The position numbers and the translations under genes were made by a program. The notes under the pieces are model-generated. The model was not told the DNA's origin. It made no database searches and saw only the letters and a program-made list of their open reading frames with translations. A stretch of DNA of 64,000 nucleotides, taken from assembly GCA_965237965.1 (NCBI GenBank), contig CBDEGT010000003.1, forward strand, positions 682,001 through 746,000, read 5' to 3'. This stretch comes from UBA2988 sp965237965. GTDB taxonomy: Bacteria > Gemmatimonadota > Gemmatimonadetes > Longimicrobiales > Gaopeijiaceae. Position 1 is the stretch's first letter; each line of letters starts with the position of its first letter. Shown here piece by piece: positions 1-8,442 of this stretch.

Positions 1-11
1 TGCCCCGGTAC

Positions 12-29
12 CTCGGACTCCGATCCGAG
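12..29 (-). terminator. Small hairpin just after the EamA gene stop
   Basis: A 6-bp perfect inverted repeat (CTCGGA / TCCGAG, 6-nt loop) lies directly downstream of the stop codon of the minus-strand permease gene. No clear T-run is visible, so it is only a candidate terminator. Confidence 0.3.
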
Positions 30-30
30 C

Positions 31-909
31 CTAGGAGCGGACCGGGTCGGGGGCAAGCGAGGGATCCCAGAGCGTCCTGGCCAAGGTCGCAGTCAGGATG
101 ACCCCCCCCCCGATCAGCGCCCAGCCGCCTGGACGCTCTCCGTGCATGAGCCACGCCCACAGTGGAGTGAGTGCCGGCTCGGCCAGAAGGATGATCGAAG
201 CCTCCAGGGCGGGCACGTGGCGCACCGCGCTCAAGAGGAACAGGTAGGCTACGCCGATCTGAAAGACACCGAGGTAGACGATCACGGTCCAGTCGCCCAT
301 GGTGGCCGTTTCGACGGGGAGCGCCAACGGAAGACAGACCGCGCACGCCATCAGATTCCCGACTAGCACGGTCGCATGCGCTCCCCCGCCCGAGGACGAA
401 CTGCTCGCCAGCCAGCGCACGCCCATCACCGTGCACGCCCAGCTCACGCCGCACGCCATCGCCACCAGGTTGCCGCGCAGCGGGTCGGGTGCGGTGGCGC
501 TCGCAGCCTCCGTGCCGAGCAGGAAGGGAAGGAGGCCCACGCCGACGACAGCCATCAAGAGGACATCGCGCCCACGCACTCGCTCACGAAGCAGCCAGGG
601 ACTGGCGAGCAGGATATAGAACGGTGCGGTGGATTGAAGGAAGATCGAGTTGGCGGCGGTGGTGAGCTTGTTGGCGACTACGAAGCCGATCATGGTGGCT
701 GCAAACGCGAGGCCGACCATCGCCACGCGGGCGTTCCATCCTCGGCGCGCCACGGGAACGATCGCCGCGATCGTGAGAGCCGCCACCCCCGACCGAAAGC
801 CGGCCACTTGCCAACTGTCGAGGGTGGCCGCCTTGATTGCCGCACCGCCCGTGCTGAACAGGAGGGCCGCGGCAAGCAGCTTCAGTCGAGCGACGACGCG
901 CTCGTCCAA
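31..909 (-). CDS. EamA/DMT-family inner-membrane transporter
   Basis: The 292-residue product is almost wholly hydrophobic, with about ten membrane segments arranged as two EamA halves. This is the usual length and layout of drug/metabolite transporter (DMT) permeases. The N-terminus carries the typical LLFSTGGAAIK helix, and the second half contains the ALEASIILLAEPALTPLWAW segment typical of EamA repeat 2. Substrate cannot be deduced; family members export or import amino acids, nucleosides or other small metabolites. The start is a TTG (codon at 907-909) with no convincing ribosome-binding site. It is nevertheless kept because the sequence reads as a normal EamA N-terminus from this point. 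The gene stands alone on the minus strand, about 100 bp upstream of (and not overlapping) the amidohydrolase gene stop at 1007. Confidence 0.9.
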   Translation of the reverse strand: MDERVVARLKLLAAALLFSTGGAAIKAATLDSWQVAGFRSGVAALTIAAIVPVARRGWNARVAMVGLAFAATMIGFVVANKLTTAANSIFLQSTAPFYILLASPWLLRERVRGRDVLLMAVVGVGLLPFLLGTEAASATAPDPLRGNLVAMACGVSWACTVMGVRWLASSSSSGGGAHATVLVGNLMACAVCLPLALPVETATMGDWTVIVYLGVFQIGVAYLFLLSAVRHVPALEASIILLAEPALTPLWAWLMHGERPGGWALIGGGVILTATLARTLWDPSLAPDPVRS

Positions 910-1006
910 GCCCGCGTTTGCCTGATGTTTGAGGAAGGAAACGCCGGTCCGGGGTGCAATCTCCGTAGCGAGCCCGGCGGCGGCCCTACCCGGGACGTCG
1001 CGGGGT

Positions 1007-2314
1007 TCAGAGCGCCGCGCCGGAGGCCGAGCCCGGTGCCGTCATACGTGCACTGATACCCGGCCGATCGACCTCCACACCCCTCAGATGGACCGACACG
1101 ATCCGACGCGTGTTGGTGATGTCCCCTATCGGGTTCGCTTCGAGCACGACGAAGTCCGCTCTCATGTTTGCGGCGATCGTCCCGGCGTCGCTCAAGCGCA
1201 GCAGTTCAGCTGAATTGCTTGTGGCGGCTACGATCGCCTGGGCGGGTGTCATACCGGCCGCCACCATGTCCTCGAGCTCAGTATGCGCCCGCCACGGCAC
1301 TGATCCGTCCGTTCCGAATGCAATGCGCACACCCGCTTCGCTCAAGCGCGCCAGGTTGCGCGCCTGGATTCCGAACGTCGCCTGGGCGGCCGGCCGGTCG
1401 GTCGCACCGGACTGGAGCTCGGTCAGCCGGTCCGCGGGGACCGTCGCGGCCACCCAGCTCAGGTCGGTCGCCACGCCCCGGTCCGGCAGGTTCGGGACCA
1501 GGAACGACCGGCTCCGCTCCTGGAAAAGCGCCACGAATTCGTCGTCGACGTCCCGGTCGCGGACGCTGTGTGCGAACGCGTCTACCCCTGCTCGGAGCAG
1601 ACCCTTCGCATCGTCCAGCGAAAAGATGTGGGCGGTGACACGCAGTTCCCGGCGATGCGCTTCGTCGATAATCGCACCGTACAGCTCCGGGGTCAGCTTT
1701 TCGTACTGACCGTTCCGGTCATCAACCCAGATCTTCACCAGATCCACCCGCCTGGCGGCGAGCTCCTCGACGGCAGCACGCGCTTCGGCTTCGGTGCTCA
1801 CCCAGTAGGGCACCTCCGATCGACCCGGCTCGGGGCGCGTAATACCGCTGCCAGCAGTCAGAAAGCGCGCAGCATTGGGAACGACCTCGTCGCGGACCTC
1901 GAATGACGTCGTGCTCGAGTCCGTGCCCAGGCTGACTACGGTGCCCACCCCCCAGTATGCATTATGCTCGAGGAACGACACGAGCGCCTCGCGGCCCACA
2001 GGCGCATGCATGTGCGTGTTTATCAGCGCCGGGATCACGGTTCTTCCCGTCAGATCCACGCGGGCCGCACCGTCGGGGACTTCGATCTGCCCGCGCCGTC
2101 CAATCGCCAAGAAGCGATCACCCTGCACGACGATCGCGCCGTCTTCGATCGGCGTGCTACCGTCACCCACGATCACGCGAGCGCCCTCGTAGACGGTTAC
2201 GGGTCCGAGCTCGGGCGTAGCGTCGCTCGCCGTGCAGCCCGCCAGGAACAGAGTGACCAGCACGAGACCAGTCGAACCGCCTAGCAACCGGAGATGGATC
2301 AGTGCTCTCAGCAT
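1007..2314 (-). CDS. Secreted amidohydrolase-family lipoprotein (metal-dependent hydrolase)
   Basis: The 435-residue protein begins with a lipoprotein signal peptide ending in the lipobox LAGC (Cys at about residue 27), so it is probably anchored in the periplasm or outer membrane. The mature part has the composite amidohydrolase layout: a beta-sandwich start, then the metal-binding NTHMH motif (about residue 100). Further on come a lysine-containing VDLVKIW strand, TAHIF and FAHSV histidines, and the C-terminal FGTDGS aspartate. These are the residues expected for a TIM-barrel amidohydrolase of the imidazolonepropionase/prolidase-like group, which hydrolyses cyclic amides or dipeptides. The exact substrate is unknown. 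The ATG at 2312-2314 follows GCGAGG at 4-nt spacing. It is the first of three secreted amidohydrolases in the window. Confidence 0.85.
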   Translation of the reverse strand: MLRALIHLRLLGGSTGLVLVTLFLAGCTASDATPELGPVTVYEGARVIVGDGSTPIEDGAIVVQGDRFLAIGRRGQIEVPDGAARVDLTGRTVIPALINTHMHAPVGREALVSFLEHNAYWGVGTVVSLGTDSSTTSFEVRDEVVPNAARFLTAGSGITRPEPGRSEVPYWVSTEAEARAAVEELAARRVDLVKIWVDDRNGQYEKLTPELYGAIIDEAHRRELRVTAHIFSLDDAKGLLRAGVDAFAHSVRDRDVDDEFVALFQERSRSFLVPNLPDRGVATDLSWVAATVPADRLTELQSGATDRPAAQATFGIQARNLARLSEAGVRIAFGTDGSVPWRAHTELEDMVAAGMTPAQAIVAATSNSAELLRLSDAGTIAANMRADFVVLEANPIGDITNTRRIVSVHLRGVEVDRPGISARMTAPGSASGAAL

Positions 2315-2421
2315 GGGGCCTCGCAGGAAAGGGTGGAGGCTTCAAGAGCCCGGACGAAAGCCCTCGAAAGGATGGGATCGAACACATGTGATGCCGTGAA
2401 GCGCTCGGATTGGCCACTGTA

Positions 2422-3012
2422 CTACCCCAGCGCCCGCGCGAGCAGGCGCGCTTCGCGCTCGCCCAGATCGAGCTCAGCTGCCGCCGCCCGGCCGGGTGCG
2501 CTCATCTTGCGCCACGTCTTGCGGAGAATCTCGACCAGCTTGTCGTCGTCGTGCTCGGCGGCGAACCCACCCAGATAGTACCGCAGAAAGACCAGGCAGG
2601 CAACGTCTTCGAGCGTCTGAACCTCGGGATCACGCTTGAGCCCCTCCTTCCGCAGTAGCTGGCCCACTCGGGTCACCTCGTGCTCGTCGTAGCCGGCCTC
2701 GCTCAGAACGTCGGCGGCCAGATGAGCGTGATAGGTCATCAGCTCGGTCCGCCACTTTCGGTAGCCGGCACGCCCATCGGGATAACGGGAGCGCAGGATT
2801 CTCCACCGTGCGATGTGCTGGGCGCGCACCGCGAGTTGGAGCTCCTCGGAAGCATCCGGTGCGAAGTTCGCCAGAGTCTCGGACATACGCCGCGCGTACA
2901 GCAGCTCCCTGGGCTCGGATCGGCCGTCGATCTCCTCCGAGCGCGGGTCCTCCGCGTTGATGCGGTCGAGCTCGCGGATAGCGCGCACGAGGCGGTCGGA
3001 GGAGTCTGCCAT
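2422..3012 (-). CDS. DUF4202-family protein
   Basis: This 196-residue soluble protein matches the DUF4202 pattern: an N-terminal D-R-INAEDP segment, a central QHIARWRILRSRYPDGRAGY block, then LMTYHAHLAADVL and a C-terminal LEDVACLVFL-RYYL region. It is histidine- and arginine-rich and mostly helical, resembling an HD-like helical fold, but no function is established for the family. The ATG lies 15 bp downstream of the stop of the cytochrome c gene, so the two are probably co-transcribed. In many bacteria DUF4202 genes sit beside sulfur or redox genes; here the partner is a diheme cytochrome. Identification rests on pattern recall, not on a search. Confidence 0.75.
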   Translation of the reverse strand: MADSSDRLVRAIRELDRINAEDPRSEEIDGRSEPRELLYARRMSETLANFAPDASEELQLAVRAQHIARWRILRSRYPDGRAGYRKWRTELMTYHAHLAADVLSEAGYDEHEVTRVGQLLRKEGLKRDPEVQTLEDVACLVFLRYYLGGFAAEHDDDKLVEILRKTWRKMSAPGRAAAAELDLGEREARLLARALG

Positions 3013-3027
3013 GCGCCGGTCGACCGC

Positions 3028-3999
3028 TCACCCCTCCGACGCGACTGGCGGTAGCGACCGCAGATAGGTCCAGAGCGCTTCGAGTTCGACGTCAGTCATC
3101 CTCTGGGCGTAGGGCGCTATCATCGTCATCGGCACTCGGAGACTGTTCCCGTCCGGACGCCGGGCCTCCCGCATGGCCGTCACGAACTGCTCGTAGGTCC
3201 AACCCGCAAGGCCAGTGGGGTGCGGCGTGAGGTTCCGCGCCGGCGGCCAACTGGGGTCGCCGCCGACGATGGGCCCACCAACGAGATCCGCGCCGTGGCA
3301 GCCGGTGCAGGTGGCGGCCAGGTGACCGCCGAACTCAACCGATGGTTCGGCCACGGGCGGCAGTAGCGGGTGAGGGAGGTCGTGCTCTCCGATCTCATCC
3401 GCCGAAAGCGTGAGCTGTCCGGTGGCCATGAGCACCTTCCCCATCGGCCCCAGGGTCGAGGGCGCCACCTCGTTATCCACGGCTGGCAGCGAGCGGATAT
3501 AGACGACGATGTCGGACAGCTCCTGGTCCGACATGCGCTGGAAGTCCTCGGCTGGCATGGTGGCCGGCCTGCCATCCGGTAGAACGCCATGGCGCACGAT
3601 CCGGTCCCAATCGGCCGCGGCGAACTCTGCCACCCTGCTCCCGCGCCCTCCTGTGAGGTTGGGTCCGAACAGGCGTCCGATCACGGGCGCGTCGATCATG
3701 ACCCCGCCGCTCAGGTCTTCCCCGTGGCACTCTCCGCATCCATAGCGCGCAGCTACCAGGTGGCTACCCCGCTCGCGCGCCCGGTCGAGCGCGAGCCTCA
3801 CCGCCGCTTCCTCGCTCGCCTCCACCTCCGCGACTTCAACGGAGTCGAACGGGAACGGGATGGGAAAACCCACCGTATGGGTGCCGATCGTGCGGGCGAG
3901 GGACCGGCCACTGGCGATGCTGGCCCATGCGTAGAAGCCACCGACGGACAGCACGACCAGCAGGAGGAACGCGCCGACGACCTTCAGGACGATTCGCAT
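3028..3999 (-). CDS. Membrane-anchored diheme cytochrome c
   Basis: The 323-residue protein has an N-terminal membrane anchor (residues 4-28) and two c-type cytochrome domains in tandem. The first heme motif is CGECH (C88, C91, H92) and the second is CTGCH (C231, C234, H235). Each is followed by a D-LSGG / D-LVGG turn and later methionines able to serve as distal ligands. It should carry electrons on the periplasmic side of the inner membrane. The ATG at 3997-3999 is preferred over a longer GTG-initiated frame that runs toward the regulator gene, because translation from here gives a clean anchor helix. The DUF4202 gene follows after 15 bp. No oxidase or dehydrogenase gene is beside it, so its redox partner is unknown. 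Confidence 0.88.
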   Translation of the reverse strand: MRIVLKVVGAFLLLVVLSVGGFYAWASIASGRSLARTIGTHTVGFPIPFPFDSVEVAEVEASEEAAVRLALDRARERGSHLVAARYGCGECHGEDLSGGVMIDAPVIGRLFGPNLTGGRGSRVAEFAAADWDRIVRHGVLPDGRPATMPAEDFQRMSDQELSDIVVYIRSLPAVDNEVAPSTLGPMGKVLMATGQLTLSADEIGEHDLPHPLLPPVAEPSVEFGGHLAATCTGCHGADLVGGPIVGGDPSWPPARNLTPHPTGLAGWTYEQFVTAMREARRPDGNSLRVPMTMIAPYAQRMTDVELEALWTYLRSLPPVASEG

Positions 4000-4118
4000 C
4001 GGACGTAGTGCGGATGGAAGTTTCGAGCGGGAGGCGGCAACGGTAAGGGCGGGCCGTCGCCGTGTCCAGCCCCCGCAGCTCCTGCAATATGCGGGGCGAA
4101 ACCCCCACCCAGAGGAAG

Positions 4119-5657
4119 CTACCGACCGCCAATCGCGGCCTCGACTCCCTCCTCGCGAAGGCGCCGGAGCGCCTCCGCCTGCCGCTCCTGCCTGAGAGCG
4201 CGCTCCTGAAACACCGGTCCCACCCGACGGAGCTCGCACCCCTCAGCCGGAATCGGGCAGCGCTCACAGGTGAGCCCGACCTGCGTCCGCTTGAGGGAAG
4301 GGTCGTCCCAGAACTTGGCGACCCGCTTGAAGCTCTCGTCGATCAAGAAGCCGAGCGTGATGGAAGAAGTCTTGTTGGGCTCGCGCAGGGGCAGAGCCAC
4401 CGTGATCACGAAGAACTCCGCGCCCTCCTGTACGAACTGGACACGTTCGGCTCTAACCAGGGGGGCAACGTCCCGGAAGTGGCTCCTCCCCTCACCAGCC
4501 TCCAGCCGCTCGTCGAGCTCCTTGAGCGCGCGCGTCGTCACCCAGCGCCGGCAATAGTGCTCGGTGAGCCCTACGCCCCTGGGTACCGCCATGCCGGTCA
4601 GGTTCAGCATCTTGTTCATCTCGTATTGATCCGTGCCCACAAGATGATGGAACCGCATGAAGTAGAGCTTGTCGAGTCCGAGCCGTCCCGGCAGAACCTG
4701 ACTCACCCGATACGCGAACAGCTCGGGCGTCGCGCCGAAGTCCCTCATCAGCTTCGTGTACGCCTCCGAATCCCATGTCTCATGGCTCAAAAACTCGGCA
4801 AGGGCGTTTGCGAGCACGTCACCGTCGACCATTAGCGCTCCGGAGAAGTACGACGCCTTGAAGTCGCTCAGCACCTGTTCAAATGACTCCACGCGCAACC
4901 AGGTGGGTGTTCTCTCGCGTTGATCGAGCTGCAGCTCGCGAAATCCGATTTCCCGTCCGTAGATGAACGCGCGCTGCGAGGGCGCGAGCTGAGGGTTTAC
5001 GAGAAGGCGGGGCGGATCTCCCGGCAAGAAGACGGAGCGGAGGTTCGCGAGCTCCGGCAGGCTGGGCAGCACGTCGTCAACGATGACGTAGCCGAGATCA
5101 TCCTCTAGCCACTCGCGCAGACCCTCCGCCTGCGTGCCCCCAGACGACCAACCCCTCGCCAACCGGAACTCGCGAGCCGCTTCTTCGAGCTCCGGGAAGT
5201 AGTTCGCGTGCAGCCGCTGATAAGTACGGAGTGAAGCGAGCAGAAATTGCTCCACCTGCATGTCGTAGGACCGGCCGATCTCGAGAAACGTCTGCACGAA
5301 CGCCGCGGCCTTCGCCGGATCATGTTTGACGAGGCCGAGCAGATCTCCCGCTTGGAGCCCGAAAAGGCCGAACGGGAACTCCGTTACGAACTCGGACCGG
5401 AAGAACACCGCGAGAGGGTCGAGCTCGCCGCTGAGCTGCGGGGAAACCAGCTCTTCGTAGCCGATCTCGAACGTGTCGGCGAGCTGGATCAGCTTTTCGG
5501 GTGTCGGAAACTTCCGCCCGTTCTCGATCTCGCTCAGATACGACACCGAGAGCCCAGACTGCGCGGCGAGCTCGGTGAGGGACACGCCTCGACGCTGCCG
5601 CAGGGCCTTCACCTTGAGGCCGAGGATGTAGCGCAGGTTCTCGGGAGTGAGAGTCAT
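4119..5657 (-). CDS. XRE-family transcriptional regulator, ScfR/short-chain fatty acyl type
   Basis: The 512-residue protein starts with a clear Cro/CI helix-turn-helix (about residues 13-66, core SLTELAAQSGLSVSYLSEIE). A long sensory region like that of the RamB/ScfR group (IrrE-like DUF955 followed by DUF2083) comes next. The middle part keeps the shape of the IrrE/ImmA domain, but no HExxH motif is visible, so protease activity is unlikely. Near the C-terminus is a cysteine cluster (CERCPI...GC) typical of the DUF2083 end. In actinobacteria relatives control acetate/propionate and glyoxylate genes; the targets here are unknown. The ATG at 5655-5657 is chosen because it starts just before the HTH domain. 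Upstream lies a 418-bp leader with a hairpin. Confidence 0.82.
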   Translation of the reverse strand: MTLTPENLRYILGLKVKALRQRRGVSLTELAAQSGLSVSYLSEIENGRKFPTPEKLIQLADTFEIGYEELVSPQLSGELDPLAVFFRSEFVTEFPFGLFGLQAGDLLGLVKHDPAKAAAFVQTFLEIGRSYDMQVEQFLLASLRTYQRLHANYFPELEEAAREFRLARGWSSGGTQAEGLREWLEDDLGYVIVDDVLPSLPELANLRSVFLPGDPPRLLVNPQLAPSQRAFIYGREIGFRELQLDQRERTPTWLRVESFEQVLSDFKASYFSGALMVDGDVLANALAEFLSHETWDSEAYTKLMRDFGATPELFAYRVSQVLPGRLGLDKLYFMRFHHLVGTDQYEMNKMLNLTGMAVPRGVGLTEHYCRRWVTTRALKELDERLEAGEGRSHFRDVAPLVRAERVQFVQEGAEFFVITVALPLREPNKTSSITLGFLIDESFKRVAKFWDDPSLKRTQVGLTCERCPIPAEGCELRRVGPVFQERALRQERQAEALRRLREEGVEAAIGGR

Positions 5658-5822
5658 CGTCGTCCCTGGCGGGAACGGTAGGTTCTCGGTGCCGGGCGGC
5701 GCTGAACTCTGGAAGATCGCACGGCCCCTCCGAGGGATCAATTCCCGAGAGCGTAGATTTCAGAATCAGCGAAGTTTCGCCACCTCACCAGCGCGTCGGA
5801 GGTCGCCCCGGGACCAGAACAG

Positions 5823-5855
5823 AAGGCCCCCCGCTCCTGCCGAGCGAGGGGCCTT
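5823..5855 (-). terminator. Strong GC-rich hairpin in the regulator gene leader
   Basis: Thirteen base pairs (5823-5835 with 5843-5855, a single mismatch in DNA that becomes a G-U pair on one strand) enclose a 7-nt loop. On the minus strand the stem is followed by the pyrimidine-rich TTCTGTTCT. It sits about 165 nt upstream of the regulator start codon, so it would interrupt any transcript beginning further upstream. Confidence 0.55.
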
Positions 5856-5892
5856 CGAACCCGTGAATGGCCAGAGTCGGCCGCTCAGCGCC

Positions 5893-5913
5893 TCATTTGC
5901 GCTTCAACCCCAT
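5893..5913 (-). other. Possible six-residue leader peptide (MGLKRK)
   Basis: On the minus strand an ATG is preceded by AGGAGG at 4-nt spacing and followed by five codons and a TGA, giving MGLKRK. The hairpin at 5823-5855 lies about 40 nt downstream, and the XRE regulator gene follows. A well-placed ribosome site in front of a six-codon frame and a terminator-like stem is the arrangement of an attenuator or a very short regulatory ORF. It may be coincidence. Confidence 0.25.
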
Positions 5914-6075
5914 GCTTCCTCCTCATGCAAGTGACGCAGTCGGGCAACTCAACGGTAAGAGGCGGTCCCGAACGCCAAGCACTCAAGTTGGGGAAAGCGG
6001 CGATGCCGTGCCAGTGCTGACCCCACCGGGCAACAGGGTTGCAGCGGTTCGGGAGATGCGCGAAGCTCCCAGCCC

Positions 6076-6720
6076 GTGAAAACGACCACCGTCTCGCTCG
6101 CCCTGTTCTGGCTCTTGGGAACGACCGGTCCCGCGTGTGCCCAGGGTGTCGGAACCATTGAGGGAACGATCGAGCTGTCCGACACCCCCACCAGGAAGTG
6201 GGCGTCGCGCTATCCGGGGTCGGGTGCGTCCACGGCGCGGCTTCAGACGGTTCCCGCGGTCGTCTGGCTGGTCGGCGACCTGCTCGCCACCGCAGACCAC
6301 CAGACCGTCACGATCGGGCAGTCGGGGAAGCTCTTCGAGCCCGCCGCGCTGGCGGTGCGGACCGGCACGGTGGTCCGGTTCCCGAACAACGACCCGTTCT
6401 ACCACAACGTCTACTCGTACTCGGGGCCCCGTTTCGACCTTGGCCGGTACGCGCCGGGCGATTCCCGAGAGGTCACGCTCGACCGCGCCGGGGTGGTGGA
6501 GGTCTACTGCGAGATCCACGAGTTCATGCGCGCCGTCATCGTGGTGACCGACCATGGCTTCGCTGCGGTCGCGTCCGATGTAGGAGCGTTCCGGATCATA
6601 GGGGTACCGCCGGGGCGCTACACGCTGATGACATACCACCCCGACCACGGAACCGTTGAGCTGCCCGTCTCGGTCACGGGAGGTGGCACGGTACGGGTCG
6701 CGCCGACGCTGGGACGTTGA
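6076..6720 (+). CDS. Periplasmic cupredoxin-domain protein
   Basis: The 214-residue protein has a signal peptide (about residues 1-22, ending ACAQG) and a plastocyanin-like domain. The type-1 copper ligands are visible: H110 in DPFYHN, C145 and H148 in VYCEIH, and M151 directly after. The order H...C-x2-H-x2-M is that of a blue copper site. The flanking VVRFPNNDPFYHNV and VYCEIHEFMRA segments resemble cupredoxins annotated as methylamine-utilisation proteins. The C-terminal 50 residues (GAFRIIGVPPGRYTL) look like a carboxypeptidase-regulatory beta-sandwich. The start is GTG; the ribosome site is weak. The next gene begins 5 bp after the stop, so the two form a translationally close pair that may hand electrons to one another. 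Confidence 0.85.
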   Translation: MKTTTVSLALFWLLGTTGPACAQGVGTIEGTIELSDTPTRKWASRYPGSGASTARLQTVPAVVWLVGDLLATADHQTVTIGQSGKLFEPAALAVRTGTVVRFPNNDPFYHNVYSYSGPRFDLGRYAPGDSREVTLDRAGVVEVYCEIHEFMRAVIVVTDHGFAAVASDVGAFRIIGVPPGRYTLMTYHPDHGTVELPVSVTGGGTVRVAPTLGR

Positions 6721-6724
6721 GGAC

Positions 6725-8059
6725 ATGACGCGCGCTCCGAGCGCCCGCAGGAGCCTGATCAGGCTCGCCTGCCTGGCCGCCGTGGCGGCCCTGCCCGGCC
6801 CGGCTTCCGGCCAGTCCGGGGAATGGCCCACCCTGTCCCGGGCAGCGATCGAGTATCTGTCCCGATCGGGCGCGGTGCAGGTGACGCTCTCGGGGCAGCT
6901 GGACGTCGAGGGCATCCACACGACCAACGGGTGGTCCGGCCTGGTGAGCCTCGAGGGTGGTGCCGATGTCCTCTCATCGTCGCCCGAAGACTGCTCGGAA
7001 TGCCACGGCGACGAGCCCCTGACGAGCACGAGTGGAGCGCTCGTGGCGCATCGGTTACGCCTCTTCGCGGACATCTTCCTGGGAGACCACGTCTACTCGT
7101 TGGTCGAGCTGCGAGCCGACCGGGGCGAGTCCCCTACAGACGGCAAGGGGCGGGCGCGGGTCGAACAGGCGTTCGTGCGCGTCGGAAACCGGGACGGTAC
7201 CCGGTGGGTGCAGGCGGGCGTGTTCGCGTCGCCATTCGGATCGTATCCGTTGCGACACCTCAGCGTGGTGGACCCGTTCGTGAGGCCGCCCCTTGGCTAC
7301 GACTACCGCACCGTGATCAGCCGGGTCGTCGCCCCCGGGGACGAGGCCGTCCTGCTCGACTGGAAGGATGACGCGGAGAATTTCCGCCGTACTGGCGTAC
7401 CGCCGGTGTGGGACGTGCCGTACCAGTGGGGTGGGATGGCATTCACGCAGCTGGCGGGCATCGACCTCCGGGTCGCGGCCATGAACAGCGCGCCGTCGAG
7501 CGCGCCCGACGCGTGGCTCAAGTTGGACCGCTTGGACAATCCTACCTGGATCGTCGCCGCGCGCACCCGTCCCACCATCGACCTCGAGCTCGGCGCGTCG
7601 TGGAGCAAAGGTCCCTGGATGGAGGAGTTCACGGTGCCCGAAGCGTCACCCGAGGGCTTCCGCGCGTTCGATCAGGAGATCGTCGCCGCGGACGTCGCCT
7701 TCGCCCGAGGCGCGACGATGCTGCGAGCTGAAGTCATGCTCGATCGGTGGGCGGTACCCAACATCGCCGAGAAGCCCACGGAACGCGTCTACCACCTCGA
7801 GATCCAGCGTGACATCGTAGCTGGCGTGTTCGCGGCCGGTCGGCTGGGCCACATCGACTTCCGCCCGCTCGCGCGCGCCGGTGAGCCGGAAAGCCAGGCA
7901 GAGGACTGGGACCGTGACGTCACGCGTATCGAGGTCTCCCTCGGATATCGCCTGGTGCGCAACGCGGGTCTCCTGCTGTCGGCGTATCAGCAGTTCCAGC
8001 GGGACGCGTCCGACGGGGACGGGCGCGTGATAGGGACCCGACTGTGGTGGGCGTTCTAA
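6725..8059 (+). CDS. Outer-membrane beta-barrel-like protein with a CxxCH motif
   Basis: The 444-residue product has a signal peptide (residues 1-30, ending ASGQ). It continues as alternating hydrophobic/polar strands with many aromatic girdle residues up to a final WWAF, the usual C-terminal signature of outer-membrane barrels. Unusually, a c-type heme attachment motif lies near the N-terminus (C90-S-E-C93-H94, followed by GDE). Blocks such as RVEQAFVRVG, WVQAGVFASPFG and RVVAPGDEAVLLDW resemble porin-like phosphate-selective or DUF-type barrels, but I do not recognise a named family. The ATG at 6725 begins 5 bp after the cupredoxin stop. The pairing suggests extracellular or outer-membrane electron transfer, but this is inference; the CxxCH could instead be a metal or disulfide site. 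Confidence 0.65.
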   Translation: MTRAPSARRSLIRLACLAAVAALPGPASGQSGEWPTLSRAAIEYLSRSGAVQVTLSGQLDVEGIHTTNGWSGLVSLEGGADVLSSSPEDCSECHGDEPLTSTSGALVAHRLRLFADIFLGDHVYSLVELRADRGESPTDGKGRARVEQAFVRVGNRDGTRWVQAGVFASPFGSYPLRHLSVVDPFVRPPLGYDYRTVISRVVAPGDEAVLLDWKDDAENFRRTGVPPVWDVPYQWGGMAFTQLAGIDLRVAAMNSAPSSAPDAWLKLDRLDNPTWIVAARTRPTIDLELGASWSKGPWMEEFTVPEASPEGFRAFDQEIVAADVAFARGATMLRAEVMLDRWAVPNIAEKPTERVYHLEIQRDIVAGVFAAGRLGHIDFRPLARAGEPESQAEDWDRDVTRIEVSLGYRLVRNAGLLLSAYQQFQRDASDGDGRVIGTRLWWAF

Positions 8060-8148
8060 GACATCACGAGGTTGACCTCGGCTGTGTCAGCCGCGCAGGT
8101 TCACCGTCGGTCGAGCAATGAGCCAACCTGAACAGCGAGGAGGATCGA

Positions 8149-8361
8149 ATGGCGGAGAACGTATACAAGGTCATCGAGCTGGTCGGGACCAGCACGGAGT
8201 CCTGGGAGAAGGCGGCGGCCGCGGCCATCACGCGCGCAGCGAGGTCCCTGCGCGATCTACGGGTGGCGGAAATCTCGCAACTCGATGTTCAGCTCAAGAA
8301 CGGCAAGATCGAGCACTATCGGGCGAAGGTGAAGGTCTCGTTCAAGTACGAAGGCAAGTAG
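8149..8361 (+). CDS. Dodecin
   Basis: This 70-residue protein matches dodecin over its whole length. It has the opening VYKVIELVGTS, the amphipathic helix SWEKAAAAAITRAARS, then LRDLRVAEI and the closing IEHYRAKVKVSFKYE strand. Dodecins form hollow dodecamers that store flavins such as riboflavin, FMN or lumichrome and protect the cell from light-excited flavin. A GAGGA site lies upstream of the ATG. It lies about 90 bp after the CxxCH-barrel gene and 81 bp before the first Nif11-type precursor, and might be transcribed with either. Confidence 0.93.
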   Translation: MAENVYKVIELVGTSTESWEKAAAAAITRAARSLRDLRVAEISQLDVQLKNGKIEHYRAKVKVSFKYEGK

Positions 8362-8442
8362 TCGGCGGCCAGATACGGGACGCCGATCGGTTCACCGCCT
8401 GGGGGCATGAGACCCCAGACATTTTTCTACTGGAGTAGCTTG

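Larger units (their letters stand above)
5658..6075. other. 418-bp divergent intergenic region with hairpin and mini-ORF
   Basis: This gap separates the minus-strand regulator gene from the plus-strand cupredoxin gene. It holds a strong hairpin at 5823-5855 and, upstream of it on the minus strand, a six-codon ORF with a full AGGAGG site (5893-5913). No tRNA or longer protein gene is visible. Confidence 0.6.

Noticed and set aside
5840..5900. GGGTTCGAA on the minus strand, like a tRNA T-loop
   Set aside because: No matching T-stem, acceptor stem or anticodon arm can be formed around it; the bases belong to the hairpin at 5823-5855.
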